A stretch of DNA of 64,000 nucleotides from Nocardia brasiliensis ATCC 700358 (GCF_000250675.2 NC_018681.1:7440001-7504000), one strand, 5' to 3'. Shown: positions 1 through 8,250, numbered from the stretch's first letter. Translations and numbers: made by a program. Notes: generated by a model from the sequence alone, not told the origin.

Positions 1-277
1 TCTGACTCGGTTCCGAGTGCACATGCAGTTCGTCGGCGGCGTCGCTGTCGAGTGCGATGACGATCGGTTGAAACAGCCTGGCCTCGGTTCTGGTGTTCGT
101 CGGCGTCACCGTTGCGCCCGCGATGCGGACGGCGATCCGCACCTCCGCGGGACGGTCGATCGAGATGCTCGCGGCGGTGCGCTCGGCGGGCGACTCGGCG
201 GTCACCCCGCACCCCGTCACCATCGCGACCACGGCGGCGATCACCGCCAGTCCGCTGCCTCGGCCTGTGTGCTTCAC
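1..277 (-). CDS. Cupredoxin-like lipoprotein, C-terminus beyond window
   Basis: The reading frame starts at a GTG (277-275) preceded by a good GAGGAGAA ribosome site and runs off the left edge after about 92 codons. Residues 1-23 form a lipoprotein signal ending in the lipobox VTGC, so the mature protein should be lipid-anchored outside the membrane. The visible mature part, with RIAGATVTPTN and ADELHVHSEP, resembles small actinobacterial proteins with an EfeO/plastocyanin-like cupredoxin fold, in which the HVHSEP segment lies in the metal-site region. The metal and function are unknown. The start overlaps the stop of the upstream 62-residue gene (GTGA), so it is the third gene of a coupled operon. 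The family assignment is moderate because the C-terminal half is missing. Confidence 0.72.
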   Translation of the reverse strand, partial: MKHTGRGSGLAVIAAVVAMVTGCGVTAESPAERTAASISIDRPAEVRIAVRIAGATVTPTNTRTEARLFQPIVIALDSDAADELHVHSEPSQ

Positions 278-462
278 GGGTTCTCCTCTCTGCGAGGCGG
301 TTCCGCGGTCTCCCCGGTGGCGCGCCGCCCCTCGCGCCGCTCGGCCCGGCGATCACGCGCCGCGATCACCAGGATCACGCCGACCACCGCGAGCGCGGGC
401 ACGAACGCCGGAATCGCCAGCAGCATCGAATGACCGGCCAGCACTGTGCCGTCCGGGTTCAT
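274..462 (-). CDS. Small single-span membrane protein, 62 residues
   Basis: ATG at 462-460 overlaps the stop of the upstream membrane-protein gene (ATGA), and its own stop overlaps the start of the downstream lipoprotein gene (GTGA). It therefore lies between two translationally coupled partners, which is the best evidence that it is real. It has one hydrophobic helix at about residues 13-36 (LLAIPAFVPALAVVGVILVI) followed by a highly charged Arg/Glu-rich tail, which predicts a single-span protein with a cytoplasmic basic tail. No named family was recognised. The coupling suggests it works with, or assembles, the large membrane protein and the cupredoxin-like lipoprotein. Confidence 0.7.
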   Translation of the reverse strand: MNPDGTVLAGHSMLLAIPAFVPALAVVGVILVIAARDRRAERREGRRATGETAEPPRREENP

Positions 463-2294
463 CGCCGGACCGCCTGCGGTGCGCGGACGTCGCTGCGGTA
501 GGCGAGGTTGATCCGGGCCGCGCCCCACGACAGCGCGCCGATCACGAGCAGCGAGCAGACCAGCACGACCAGCGAGGCGGCCGCGAGCAGCCAGGCCGGG
601 TGATCGAACGAACGCTCCCGCTGCAGCACGGTGATCTCGGCGACGAACGGGCGGGTGAACTCGTCCTGGGCGGGCACGCCCGGCGCGTCGATGCCGCGGT
701 CGTCCGGCATATAGATCGGCAGGGCCGCCAGCATCCGGCCGTCGTGCACCCGTAGCACCGTCTTCCAGTTGCCATATGCCGGAACGGGTCTGGTGCTGAT
801 GTAATGCCCGGGTTCGACCAGCCGCAATTGGTCGACGACGAGCCCGCGGCCCGGGCTGTCCGGGCCGACGCCGCCCTGCCAGGCGAGCACCTGCACCCAT
901 TCGGGATCGTCGCCGACCACGTCCGTCGGTGTCAGGGTGAGATCGAGGGTGACCATCCGCCCGCCGCGCACCGGGTCGGCGTCCTGTACCCGGACAGTCG
1001 CGGTGGCCTGCTCCGGCACCTCGGTGCGCAGCCCGTTCGCGGTGGCGAGGCCGGCGATCAGGACGGCGAGCACCACGATCGAGCGCCGCACCGCGGGTCT
1101 CGGTATCGGCTCGCCGCAGAGCACGAGACCGAACAGTGCGCCGAGTACGCCACCCGCGACGCCCACCGGCGCCGACATCAGCAGCAGTTCCGGCCACATG
1201 CTCGCGGGCCAGCTGTTGACGAATGCGCGCTGGATCCACAGTGATTCGAGCCAGAGCCCGGCGGTGGCGGCGGCCAGCCCGGTGAGCGCGCCCCACCACA
1301 GCGGCCTGCCGGACAGCGGTAGCAACGCCATCAGCTCCACCACCACGGCGATGCCGAGGTAGAGCGGGAAGATGTTGTGCGGTTCGCCGAGCACCGGGCC
1401 CACCAGCATGGCGACGAGGCTGCGGACCACGAGGGCGAACACCACCGCGACCAAGGCACTGCCGCGGCCGAGGGTGTAGCGCGCGCCCACCAGGGCCACC
1501 GTCCCCGCCGCCGTGATCAGCATCGGCTGGAAGACGAAGCGGAACTGCTCGACGCCGAAGTCGAATTCGACCTGATACACCGACAACCCGATCAGCAGCC
1601 CGCCGAAGGCGAACACCCGCCCGAGCCAGAGCCAGCGCCCGTCCACCCGCTCGGGATCCGGCCGGTCCAGCCTGCCTTCGAATTCCAGCAGCAGCACCGC
1701 CACCAGGGACAGCCCGGCGCCGCCGATCAGCATGAGATGGGTTGGGCCCCACAGCGTGACGTCTTGGCCGAACAACCGGTGCCAGACGTCGTCGAGCGGA
1801 AAGCCGATCAGCGCGTACAGCCCGACCGCGGCCATCAGCACCCCGCCCACCGGCGCGTACCAGGTGCGGGTGATCCGGATGGCGGCCGGGCCCGGCTTCT
1901 CGTCGAGCGGCAGGACCACGGCCGTCATCCCCGCGATGAACAAGAAGAACAGCCCGATAAGGATGAAGTAGTGCGCCGGATTCGCCAGCGGCCCTTCGTC
2001 TCTGCCCTTGCCGACGTGCAGGCTGACGTCCCAGATGAAGCCGACCAGCGCGGTGAGAATGGTGGTGAGGAACAGCGTGAGCGGTAACGCGACCCAGCCC
2101 GGGCGATTGCTGTACGCGCCGAGCCAGTCCGCGCTCGCCTGCAACCAGGTGATGCGCCGGGTCCGATGCAGATACGCCACGACGAACAGACCCGCGGCGA
2201 CCACCAGTGCGGCACCGGTCAGCAGCGCGACCTGATCCAGTGCGGCACCGCCACCTTCGGAACCCCGTGCGGACACCGCGAACTCAGGCCTCAT
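459..2294 (-). CDS. Conserved multi-spanning membrane protein
   Basis: The protein has 611 residues from ATG 2294, which has a purine-rich GAGAGAG stretch 8-9 bases upstream; a GTG at 2303 would add three residues. About ten or more hydrophobic segments fill residues 20-400 (for example YFILIGLFFLFIAGMTAVVL), followed by one extracytoplasmic stretch at about 400-560 and a final helix near the C-terminus. Several His, Asp and Glu residues sit at helix ends, but no known catalytic motif was recognised. It heads a three-gene coupled operon with a 62-residue membrane protein and a cupredoxin-like lipoprotein, so a metal-handling or redox role in the envelope is an inference from context only. Confidence 0.75.
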   Translation of the reverse strand: MRPEFAVSARGSEGGGAALDQVALLTGAALVVAAGLFVVAYLHRTRRITWLQASADWLGAYSNRPGWVALPLTLFLTTILTALVGFIWDVSLHVGKGRDEGPLANPAHYFILIGLFFLFIAGMTAVVLPLDEKPGPAAIRITRTWYAPVGGVLMAAVGLYALIGFPLDDVWHRLFGQDVTLWGPTHLMLIGGAGLSLVAVLLLEFEGRLDRPDPERVDGRWLWLGRVFAFGGLLIGLSVYQVEFDFGVEQFRFVFQPMLITAAGTVALVGARYTLGRGSALVAVVFALVVRSLVAMLVGPVLGEPHNIFPLYLGIAVVVELMALLPLSGRPLWWGALTGLAAATAGLWLESLWIQRAFVNSWPASMWPELLLMSAPVGVAGGVLGALFGLVLCGEPIPRPAVRRSIVVLAVLIAGLATANGLRTEVPEQATATVRVQDADPVRGGRMVTLDLTLTPTDVVGDDPEWVQVLAWQGGVGPDSPGRGLVVDQLRLVEPGHYISTRPVPAYGNWKTVLRVHDGRMLAALPIYMPDDRGIDAPGVPAQDEFTRPFVAEITVLQRERSFDHPAWLLAAASLVVLVCSLLVIGALSWGAARINLAYRSDVRAPQAVRR

Positions 2295-2927
2295 CGCGCA
2301 CACTCTCTCTGTAACTCGAAGTCTCTGTAAACGCTAATGCCCAGGACCGGCCGAGATATGCGGATGATCATGCGCGAGTTACAGATCTGGGATCACTCAC
2401 AGCTATCCGCCATTCCGCGCTGGGGCAGTTCCCAACCGGGGCACGCAGATCCGCATCGCCGCCCTGCCGAAAGTCGAGTTCGACGCACCGGGTACTCTCC
2501 GGCAGCAAGTTTTCAGCAGCCGTAAATTCGGACAAAACGGACTTAAAAACTAAACAGGACAAATCTGAACAAGCGGTGACACGTCACCAACCGGGGCACG
2601 AACACGTACTGTCGTGTTGCCATCGATTTACCGTTCGATGGCGTACCCTGGGCCAGCCGGTGACCGCCCGCTCGATCGCGCAGGACCCGGCTCCACGATC
2701 TCCAGAAAAAGCGCAGTTCAACACGTTTCAAGAAAGGAAAAGTGGCCCCGCCGGAATGGCGCCGGGCCCTTCTCCTATGCACTTGCATAACAACACCTTT
2801 GGTAACCAGAGGATATCTAGAACCCATTTCAAGATCATGGGAATGCAAGATCAAAAACCTTGGTACGCAAGCAGGTTGAGATGTGTATGCTGTGGATCAA
2901 TCACGACCCCCACTACGAGGTGGGCCG
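2295..2927. other. Intergenic region between divergent operons
   Basis: About 630 bases carry no convincing gene. The stretch is noticeably richer in A and T than its surroundings (for example 2515-2580) and separates the leftward membrane-protein operon from the rightward F0 genes, so promoters for both should lie here. A 14-base direct repeat, CCAACCGGGGCACG, occurs at 2432-2445 and again at 2587-2600. A short palindrome, ATGCA-CT-TGCAT, lies near 2778. No promoter could be assigned with confidence. Confidence 0.5.
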
Positions 2928-3329
2928 ATGGACGAAGGCGGTGTCTGTGTGGACGTGAATAGGCTCCAGATACGGCGTTCAGCCATTGTCGCGATCGCTC
3001 TGGGTGTGCTGGCATTGGCCATTACCGGGATGATCGATCGACTACTGCTCGGCACATTCATCTGCGCCGGGTTGTTCGTCGGTTGGCTGAATGCACAGCT
3101 CACCCTGTGGGCCATCACCCGAATAGCCAACGCGGCCACGCCGAGCAAGCAGCGCCTGGTCGGTTCTTCCGCCGTGCGACTGCTCGGTATCACCGCCGTC
3201 GCGATCCTGGTGGCTTTCCTGGCTCGCCCCAATGGCGTCGGGATCTTCTTCGGCCTGGCCCTCTTTCAAGTCGCCCTGGTCTTCAATACCGTTGTGCCTG
3301 AATTGAAAGGGCTCCGCCAAACGCCATGA
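2928..3329 (+). CDS. AtpI-like membrane protein (ATP synthase subunit I type)
   Basis: The protein has about 133 residues from ATG 2928; a GTG at 2949 is an alternative start, and GAGGTGGG precedes the ATG. It has four hydrophobic segments (IVAIALGVLALAITGMI, LLGTFICAGLFVGWLNAQL, LGITAVAILVAFL, GIFFGLALFQVALVF), the layout of the small membrane protein that precedes atpB in mycobacterial and nocardial atp operons. AtpI-type proteins assist c-ring assembly or ion uptake in other bacteria; that role is only inferred here. Its stop overlaps the atpB start (ATGA), so the two genes are translationally coupled. Confidence 0.75.
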   Translation: MDEGGVCVDVNRLQIRRSAIVAIALGVLALAITGMIDRLLLGTFICAGLFVGWLNAQLTLWAITRIANAATPSKQRLVGSSAVRLLGITAVAILVAFLARPNGVGIFFGLALFQVALVFNTVVPELKGLRQTP

Positions 3330-4126
3330 CGATCTCAGCCATTTCGTTTACCCAGATGGCCTCGAGCGTCACCTTGCTCGCCGAAGAGGCTCCCGCCGGA
3401 GAAGAACCGAAGATCAAAGTCGGCCACCACGCCGTGGCCCACGTCTTCGGTATGGACTTCAACGTGGACACGATCGTGTCCACGTCGGTCGCGGCGATCA
3501 TCGTGCTCGTGCTCGCATTCCTGCTCCGCCTGAAGCTGACCTCCGGGGTACCCAACGGCGTGCAGCTGTTCTTCGAGGCCGTGACGGTGCAGATGCGCAG
3601 TCAGGTGGAAAGTGCCATCGGCATGAAGGTCGCGCCGTTCGCGCTGCCGCTCGCCGTCACGCTGTTCGTGTTCATCCTGCTGTCGAACTGGTTGTCCGTA
3701 CTGCCGGTCCAGGTCGGCGACGGTGAATTGATCGCGCCGCCCGCCTCGGACGTCAACTTCGTCTACGCGCTCGCGCTGTTCGTCTTCATCGCCTACCAGT
3801 CCGCGGGTATCGCGCGACGTGGTCCGTTCGGTCACGCCAAACAGTTGTTGAAGGGCCATACCGGCTGGGGACCGATGGTGTTCATCAACGTCATCGAAGA
3901 AATCGCGAAGCCGCTCTCGCTCTCGTTGCGACTGTTCGGAAACATGTTCGCCGGTGGCGTCATGCTCTCGGTGATCACCCTGTTCCCCTTCTGGATCAGC
4001 TGGGGCCCGAACGCCGTCTGGAAGCTGTTCGACTTGTTCGTCGGCGCCATTCAAGCGTTTATCTTCTCGCTGCTGACCGTGCTGTATTTCAGTCAGTCGA
4101 TGTCCCTCGAGCACGAAAACCACTGA
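3326..4126 (+). CDS. atpB: ATP synthase F0 subunit a
   Basis: The protein has 266 residues and is the proton-channel stator subunit of F0. It has five or six long hydrophobic helices, and the family signature SLSLRLFGNMFAGG places the essential channel arginine at residue 202. The N-terminus resembles mycobacterial AtpB (GHHAVAHVFGMDFNVDTI). All conserved channel features look intact, so the subunit could be functional. The gene overlaps the atpI-like gene by four bases and is followed 49 bases later by atpE. The striking point is context: this operon carries only F0 genes, so this copy is either a paralogue of a complete operon elsewhere or is used with F1 encoded elsewhere. Confidence 0.95.
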   Translation: MTISAISFTQMASSVTLLAEEAPAGEEPKIKVGHHAVAHVFGMDFNVDTIVSTSVAAIIVLVLAFLLRLKLTSGVPNGVQLFFEAVTVQMRSQVESAIGMKVAPFALPLAVTLFVFILLSNWLSVLPVQVGDGELIAPPASDVNFVYALALFVFIAYQSAGIARRGPFGHAKQLLKGHTGWGPMVFINVIEEIAKPLSLSLRLFGNMFAGGVMLSVITLFPFWISWGPNAVWKLFDLFVGAIQAFIFSLLTVLYFSQSMSLEHENH

Positions 4127-4175
4127 TCGGCGAGCGCCGAATCATACGCACACATCCGAGAATAGGAAGTAGAAC

Positions 4176-4433
4176 ATGGCAGACCCAACCACCGCGTCCA
4201 TCGTCCAGGGCGCGCTTATCGGCGGCGGCATCATCATGGCGGGCGGCGCCATCGGTGCGGGTATCGGTGACGGCCTCGCCGGTGCCGCGCTGATCAATGG
4301 AGTCACGCGTCAGCCGGAAGCCGAAGGTCGGCTGCGCGGCATCTTCTTCCTGACCGTCGGTCTGGTCGAGGCGGCGTACTTCATCAATCTAGCCTTCATG
4401 GCCCTCTTCGTATTCGCTACTCCCGGCAAGTAA
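4176..4433 (+). CDS. atpE: ATP synthase F0 subunit c
   Basis: The protein has 85 residues, two transmembrane helices and the polar loop RQPE (residues 45-48). The proton-carrying carboxylate is Glu65 in VGLVEAAYFINLAF. The glycine-rich first helix (GGGIIMAGGAIGAGIGDG) closely matches mycobacterial AtpE. By alignment from memory, the residues that correspond to the mycobacterial bedaquiline site (Asp28, Glu61, Ala63, Ile66) are all kept here as Asp32, Glu65, Ala67 and Ile70. A ribosome site of the GGAAG type (AGGAAGTAGAAC) lies just before the ATG. The gene lies between atpB and atpF in the usual order. Confidence 0.96.
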   Translation: MADPTTASIVQGALIGGGIIMAGGAIGAGIGDGLAGAALINGVTRQPEAEGRLRGIFFLTVGLVEAAYFINLAFMALFVFATPGK

Positions 4434-4439
4434 CCGGGC

Positions 4440-4949
4440 ATGTCTCCGAGAACAGATGTGGTGGCCGAGGGGAACTTCCTCATCCCCAATGGCACCTTCT
4501 TCGTCGAGCTGCTGATCTTTCTGATCGTGCTCGGAGTCATCTGGTTCTTCGTCGTTCCGCCGATCCGCAAGGTATTGGCGGAACGCGAAGAACGCGTTGC
4601 CGAGACCTTGACGAGGACCAAGGAGGCTCGGCAGCTGTTCACCGAGGCCGAGGCCAAACATCAGGCGGCGCTGGAAAAGGCGCGCGCCGAGGCGGCCGCG
4701 ATCCGGAACCAGGCGCGTGCGGAAGGTCGCGCCATTCTCGAACAGATGCGCGGCGAGGCACAGCAGGAGGCCAACGCGATTGTCGTGGAGGCCGAGGCGC
4801 AATTGCGGGCACAGGCCGATCAGGTCGCCGCGGACTTGCGTGAGGCTGTCGAGCCGCTGGCCCAATCGCTGGCCAATCGCATGGTCGGCGTCAATGATCG
4901 GCGCGCGGGCACCAGCCGCGGCCATCAGACAGGACGGGCGTCGTCATGA
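4440..4949 (+). CDS. atpF: ATP synthase F0 subunit b
   Basis: The protein has 169 residues. The N-terminal segment NFLIPNGTFFVELLIFL is diagnostic of actinobacterial b subunits. It is followed by one membrane helix and the short VVPPIRKVLAERE joint, then a long charged coiled coil (about residues 50-150) rich in Ala, Glu, Arg and Gln that forms the peripheral stalk. Its length matches mycobacterial AtpF (about 170). The start lies only six bases after the atpE stop, and its own stop overlaps the next gene (ATGA). No truncation is visible. Confidence 0.93.
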   Translation: MSPRTDVVAEGNFLIPNGTFFVELLIFLIVLGVIWFFVVPPIRKVLAEREERVAETLTRTKEARQLFTEAEAKHQAALEKARAEAAAIRNQARAEGRAILEQMRGEAQQEANAIVVEAEAQLRAQADQVAADLREAVEPLAQSLANRMVGVNDRRAGTSRGHQTGRASS

Positions 4950-5524
4950 CCCTCAGCAGCACCGACATCCTCGCCGAGAGCATCTATCAGATCAAGTTCG
5001 AATGGCCGGTCTTCCTCAGCCAGCTGTTCGGCTTCGTGGTCATCGTCTGGGTCATCGTCAAATACGTTGTGCCGCCGGTCAAACGGATGATGGCCAAGTC
5101 CCAGGACGCGATCCGCAAACAGCTGGAGGAGAACCAGGAGGCCGCGGATCGGCTCACGCAGGCCAAAGAGGTCTATGACAACGGCATGGCCGAGGCCCGC
5201 GCCGAACTCGCCCAGCTGGTCGAGGACGCGCACGCCGACGCCGAGGCCATCGTGGTGCAGATGCGCGAGGCCGCGGCCGCGGAGGTCGAGCGGGTGCGCA
5301 AGCAGGGCCGCGACCAGATCGAGCTGGCTCGCAGGCAGTTGATCCGCGACCTCAAGGACGACTTCACCGAGCTGGTGTTGACCCGCACCACCGACGACGT
5401 CCGCGAACAGGTCCGCTCCCCCGAGGTCAAGGCGGACGCGGTCGAGAAGTTCCTGGACGAGCTCGAAACAATGGCGAACGCAGGCTCCGAACTCCGGGCC
5501 CGCAGCCAGTCCCAGTGGAATTGA
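4946..5524 (+). CDS. Second b-type stalk subunit: b-delta N-terminal half only
   Basis: The protein has 192 residues: a membrane helix (LSQLFGFVVIVWVIVKYVVPPV) and then a long coiled coil ending at VEKFLDELETMANAG. In mycobacteria the gene at this position (atpH) encodes a b-delta fusion of about 446 residues. This protein matches its b-like N-terminal half as far as the VDRFLDQLDAM-type segment and then stops about 17 residues later, so the entire delta domain that contacts F1 is absent. The stop is followed 17 bases later by a strong terminator, so a frameshifted delta half is not hidden downstream. It overlaps atpF by four bases. Whether it works as a b-prime subunit is inference. Confidence 0.88.
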   Translation: MTLSSTDILAESIYQIKFEWPVFLSQLFGFVVIVWVIVKYVVPPVKRMMAKSQDAIRKQLEENQEAADRLTQAKEVYDNGMAEARAELAQLVEDAHADAEAIVVQMREAAAAEVERVRKQGRDQIELARRQLIRDLKDDFTELVLTRTTDDVREQVRSPEVKADAVEKFLDELETMANAGSELRARSQSQWN

Positions 5525-5541
5525 GTGTGCTTCAAGTGAAT

Positions 5542-5579
5542 TGAGGCCCTGCCGGGTAGGCAGGGCCCTCACTTTTTTC
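5542..5579 (+). terminator. Intrinsic terminator after the F0 operon
   Basis: A 9-bp perfect GGCCCTGCC/GGCAGGGCC stem with a five-base loop, extended by three more pairs past one bulged C, is followed directly by six T residues. It closes the operon right after the truncated b-delta gene, so F1 genes are not transcribed from here. Confidence 0.9.
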
Positions 5580-5651
5580 GTGGCCGACAGATCGGCATGC
5601 GGCTAGTCTGACGCTGTTCGAGTTACAGCTTGTCGGATCGGAGTCGGCATC

Positions 5652-6146
5652 ATGACGGAAGCAACTGGTACGGCGGGGCAGACCGCCGACGCGGTGCCCA
5701 CCCTGTACGAATGGGCGGGGGGCACTGCCGCTTTCGAGTCGCTGACCGAAGTCTTCTATCGGCAGGTGCTGAAGGACGATCTGGTCGGGCCGCTGTTCCG
5801 CGGCATGGATCCCGGCCATCCCAAATACGTCGCCATGTGGCTGGCCGAGGTCTTCGGCGGCCCGGCGACCTACAGCACCGAGCGCGGTGGCTACGCGCAC
5901 ATGGTCCGCCAGCACCTCGGCAAGGCGATCACCGAACCGCAGCGCCGGCGCTGGGTGAATCTGCTGATGGACGCCGCCGACGAGGTCGGATTACCCGACG
6001 ATCCCGAGTTCCGCGCCGCCTTCGCCTCCTACATCGAATGGGGCACCCGGTTGGCCCACGCCAATTCCCAGCCGACGGCCACGCCGCCGCTGGAAGCCCC
6101 GATGCCGCACTGGGGTTGGGGCGTCGCACCGCCCTATCGGCCGTAG
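5652..6146 (+). CDS. glbO: Group II truncated haemoglobin
   Basis: The protein has 164 residues and is a 2-over-2 globin of the GlbO type found across actinobacteria. Visible landmarks are LYEWAGG at the N-terminus, the B10 tyrosine Tyr36 (EVFYRQVLKDD), the proximal F8 histidine His88 (YAHMVRQHLG) and the group II marker Trp101 at G8 (RRRWVNLL). GlbO proteins bind O2 tightly and have been linked to oxygen handling and oxidative stress; the exact role here is unknown. A long C-terminal tail ends in WGWGVAPPYRP. It has its own start after the F0 terminator and overlaps the convergent beta-lactamase-like gene by 13 bases. Confidence 0.92.
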   Translation: MTEATGTAGQTADAVPTLYEWAGGTAAFESLTEVFYRQVLKDDLVGPLFRGMDPGHPKYVAMWLAEVFGGPATYSTERGGYAHMVRQHLGKAITEPQRRRWVNLLMDAADEVGLPDDPEFRAAFASYIEWGTRLAHANSQPTATPPLEAPMPHWGWGVAPPYRP

Positions 6147-7066
6147 GCATCGGCCGGTCCGGACGCCGCGGACACCGGCGGGAAGTAGTCCTTGAACAGG
6201 ATCTCGCCGACCCGGGTGACGGTCTTGCGGCCCACCTGGTAGCCGTTCTCGATCACCTGGGTGTTGTTCATGATCGCCACCGTGAACTGTTCCCGGGGGC
6301 CGGCGAAACCCACCGAGTTCATCAGCCAGGAGCCGTCGTCGTTGTCGTCGGCCCAGCCGTTCTTGTTGCCGGGCAACGCGTCCGCGCCCGCACCCCACAC
6401 CCCCCACTGCTGGTTCGTGTCGACGGAGTCGCTGCCGTCGACCGAGCGCATCTCGCGGACCAGGTAGGCGCGATCACGGGCGGGCAGCTTCGTCAGCGCG
6501 AAGTCGATCAGGCGCTCGAGATCGTTCGCGGTGACCATCATCCAGCCCCACGAGTCGGGATGACCCGGGGAGAAGCTGAACTCCGTCATGCCGAACGAAC
6601 GGAACCGCGGCGCGAACACCCGCTCGCCGCCGTAGCGATCCCACAGCGTGGTGGCGGCGTCGTTGTCGCTGCTGTGCAGCATCCGGTGCATCAGGTCGCG
6701 ATCGTCGGCGCGCCACGTGATCGTGCCCGCGTCGGCACGCAGCAGCAGGTCGACCACCATGGCAAGCTTCGGCGTCGAACACGCCGAGATCGGCGTTCCC
6801 GCATCGGCATTGCGCCATACCGCGCCGGTGCGCCGATCCCGGACCACGATGGCGGTGAAGCCGGGCCGTCCTTTGACGTAGGCCTCGGCCTCGGCGATCC
6901 GCGCGGTAAAGGCCGGGTCGAACCCGAGCGGCGTACCGGTATCCGGCCGCAGCGGGGCCTGCTGCGCGGGCTCGGGCGGGTCGTAGAGCATGGCCGCGGC
7001 GAATACCGCGGCGACGATCAGCACGCCGGACGTCACTATCGGAAATCGTCTCCTGACCAACCGCAC
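6134..7066 (-). CDS. Membrane-anchored class A beta-lactamase-like serine hydrolase
   Basis: The protein has 310 residues from GTG 7066, chosen because it gives a short basic head followed by one hydrophobic signal or anchor helix (residues 9-27) and has GAGGGA upstream. The active-site motifs of the penicillin-recognising class A fold are visible: S97-T-P-K100, S133-D-N135 and a KNG triad in GNKNGWADD. The sequence resembles actinobacterial lipoproteins such as LppW more than known resistance enzymes, so a peptidoglycan or unknown substrate is as likely as beta-lactam hydrolysis. A classical Glu166 omega-loop motif was not identified. Confidence 0.82.
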   Translation of the reverse strand: MRLVRRRFPIVTSGVLIVAAVFAAAMLYDPPEPAQQAPLRPDTGTPLGFDPAFTARIAEAEAYVKGRPGFTAIVVRDRRTGAVWRNADAGTPISACSTPKLAMVVDLLLRADAGTITWRADDRDLMHRMLHSSDNDAATTLWDRYGGERVFAPRFRSFGMTEFSFSPGHPDSWGWMMVTANDLERLIDFALTKLPARDRAYLVREMRSVDGSDSVDTNQQWGVWGAGADALPGNKNGWADDNDDGSWLMNSVGFAGPREQFTVAIMNNTQVIENGYQVGRKTVTRVGEILFKDYFPPVSAASGPADAYGR

Positions 7067-7378
7067 GCGTTCATCCCTCGCTTCATGTCGCAAAGGTCCT
7101 GCTCGGCGCTCTGCATCTTGCCCAGTGGGACAGCGCCCGGGCAACCCGACACCCGGCAGTGGCGACAATTGGTTGCGGTCTGCCGCGGTATCGGCCCCGA
7201 GAGCTGGGGGCACTATTTTTGACGTGGGAGCACATGTGTGAAACTTTGTAACAGGATTCGGGAGGCCGCCGATCTCCAGGTGTCTCCCGAGCGCGCGGGA
7301 GTGGAGGTCCGCGCGCACTGCTCCGTAACCGGGGCAGCGGGAGCACACCGTTATCCACCAACCGATTTCGGGGGTTCA
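7067..7378. other. Divergent promoter region, no gene seen
   Basis: About 310 bases separate the leftward beta-lactamase-like gene from the rightward lipoprotein gene. The centre (7215-7260) is richer in A and T and contains the short palindrome CACATGTG. No operator or small RNA could be supported. Confidence 0.4.
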
Positions 7379-8098
7379 ATGAACGTCAAATCGTGGGCTT
7401 TCGCCGCACTCGCCGCGAGCGTCGTACTCGGCGCGACCGGCTGTACCGACTCCAGCCCGGCACCACAGGCCACCAGGACGCCGATCCCCTCGGCCGCGCC
7501 TTCGACGACTGCCGCCACCCAGGCGCCCACCCCGGGCGAGGGCAATCCGCCCGCAGATCCGCCCAAGGCGCAGCCGAGTCCGGTGACCGAGGCGCCTGCT
7601 CCGGCCCCGAACAACCCGCCGGCCCCGAACAACCCGCCGCCCGTGGCCGACCCGCCCGCCGCGGACCAGCCGCCCAACGGTAGTGGTCATGGCCTGTGCT
7701 TCGACTCGAACTCCGATCTCGCCCGTTCCGCGGTCGCCCGGCTGGCGCCCAACAAGGAGGGTTACCCGTGGGTGATCCGCGAGGCGAGCACCGACCCGAT
7801 CTCCGCGGGTTGCGCCGGCGTCCTGTCCTGGATGCTGGTGGACTGGAACGGCAGCCACCCCGGCTATCACGTCCTGTTCTTCACCAACGGCACCTACCTG
7901 GGCACCGCGACCTCGAAGTACTACGGCTACACCACGGTGCTCGGCAAGACCAAGAACACCGTGTCGGTGCAGTACCGCTGGGTCACCCCGCAGGACGCGC
8001 TGTGCTGCCCCTCCGGCGGCCCGAACGTCGTGACCTACACCTTGACCGGCACCACGGTCCAGGCCAAGGGCGAGTTCCCGCCGGACCCGGACAAATAG
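7379..8098 (+). CDS. LppP/LprE-type lipoprotein
   Basis: The protein has 239 residues from ATG 7379. An N-terminal signal ends in the lipobox GATGC at about residue 21, followed by a long Pro/Ala-rich linker with repeated APNNPP units (about residues 30-100) that probably spans the cell wall. The C-terminal domain begins at GLCFDSNSDLARSAV and contains four cysteines (GLCF, AGCAG, ALCC), which could form disulphides; the pattern fits the actinobacterial LppP/LprE lipoprotein family. The family has no firm biochemical role. The upstream in-frame stretch lacks a ribosome site and a signal, so the later start was used. Confidence 0.83.
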   Translation: MNVKSWAFAALAASVVLGATGCTDSSPAPQATRTPIPSAAPSTTAATQAPTPGEGNPPADPPKAQPSPVTEAPAPAPNNPPAPNNPPPVADPPAADQPPNGSGHGLCFDSNSDLARSAVARLAPNKEGYPWVIREASTDPISAGCAGVLSWMLVDWNGSHPGYHVLFFTNGTYLGTATSKYYGYTTVLGKTKNTVSVQYRWVTPQDALCCPSGGPNVVTYTLTGTTVQAKGEFPPDPDK

Positions 8099-8194
8099 AC
8101 CGAGCCACGAGTCCGGCCGACTGCCCCTGACCGGACTCCACCGGGCGTCAGTACCCGCGCGGCCGCTGGGCTCGCAGCGCACTGACCCACCAGG

Positions 8195-8238
8195 CGAAGC
8201 CCCTGTATCTCCCCCTGCTCCGAGGTACAGGGGCTTCG
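8195..8238. terminator. Bidirectional hairpin between convergent genes
   Basis: A perfect 13-bp stem, CGAAGCCCCTGTA paired with TACAGGGGCTTCG across an 18-base loop, lies between the converging lipoprotein and SanA/YdcF genes. There is no T-run, but the position and stability suggest a terminator. Confidence 0.65.
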
Positions 8239-8250
8239 TCCGTGCCGGGG

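Noticed and set aside
5630..7222. Plus-strand frame of 530 codons through the haemoglobin and beta-lactamase region
   Set aside because: It is out of frame with the clear GlbO globin and antisense to the serine hydrolase, and its sequence resembles neither.
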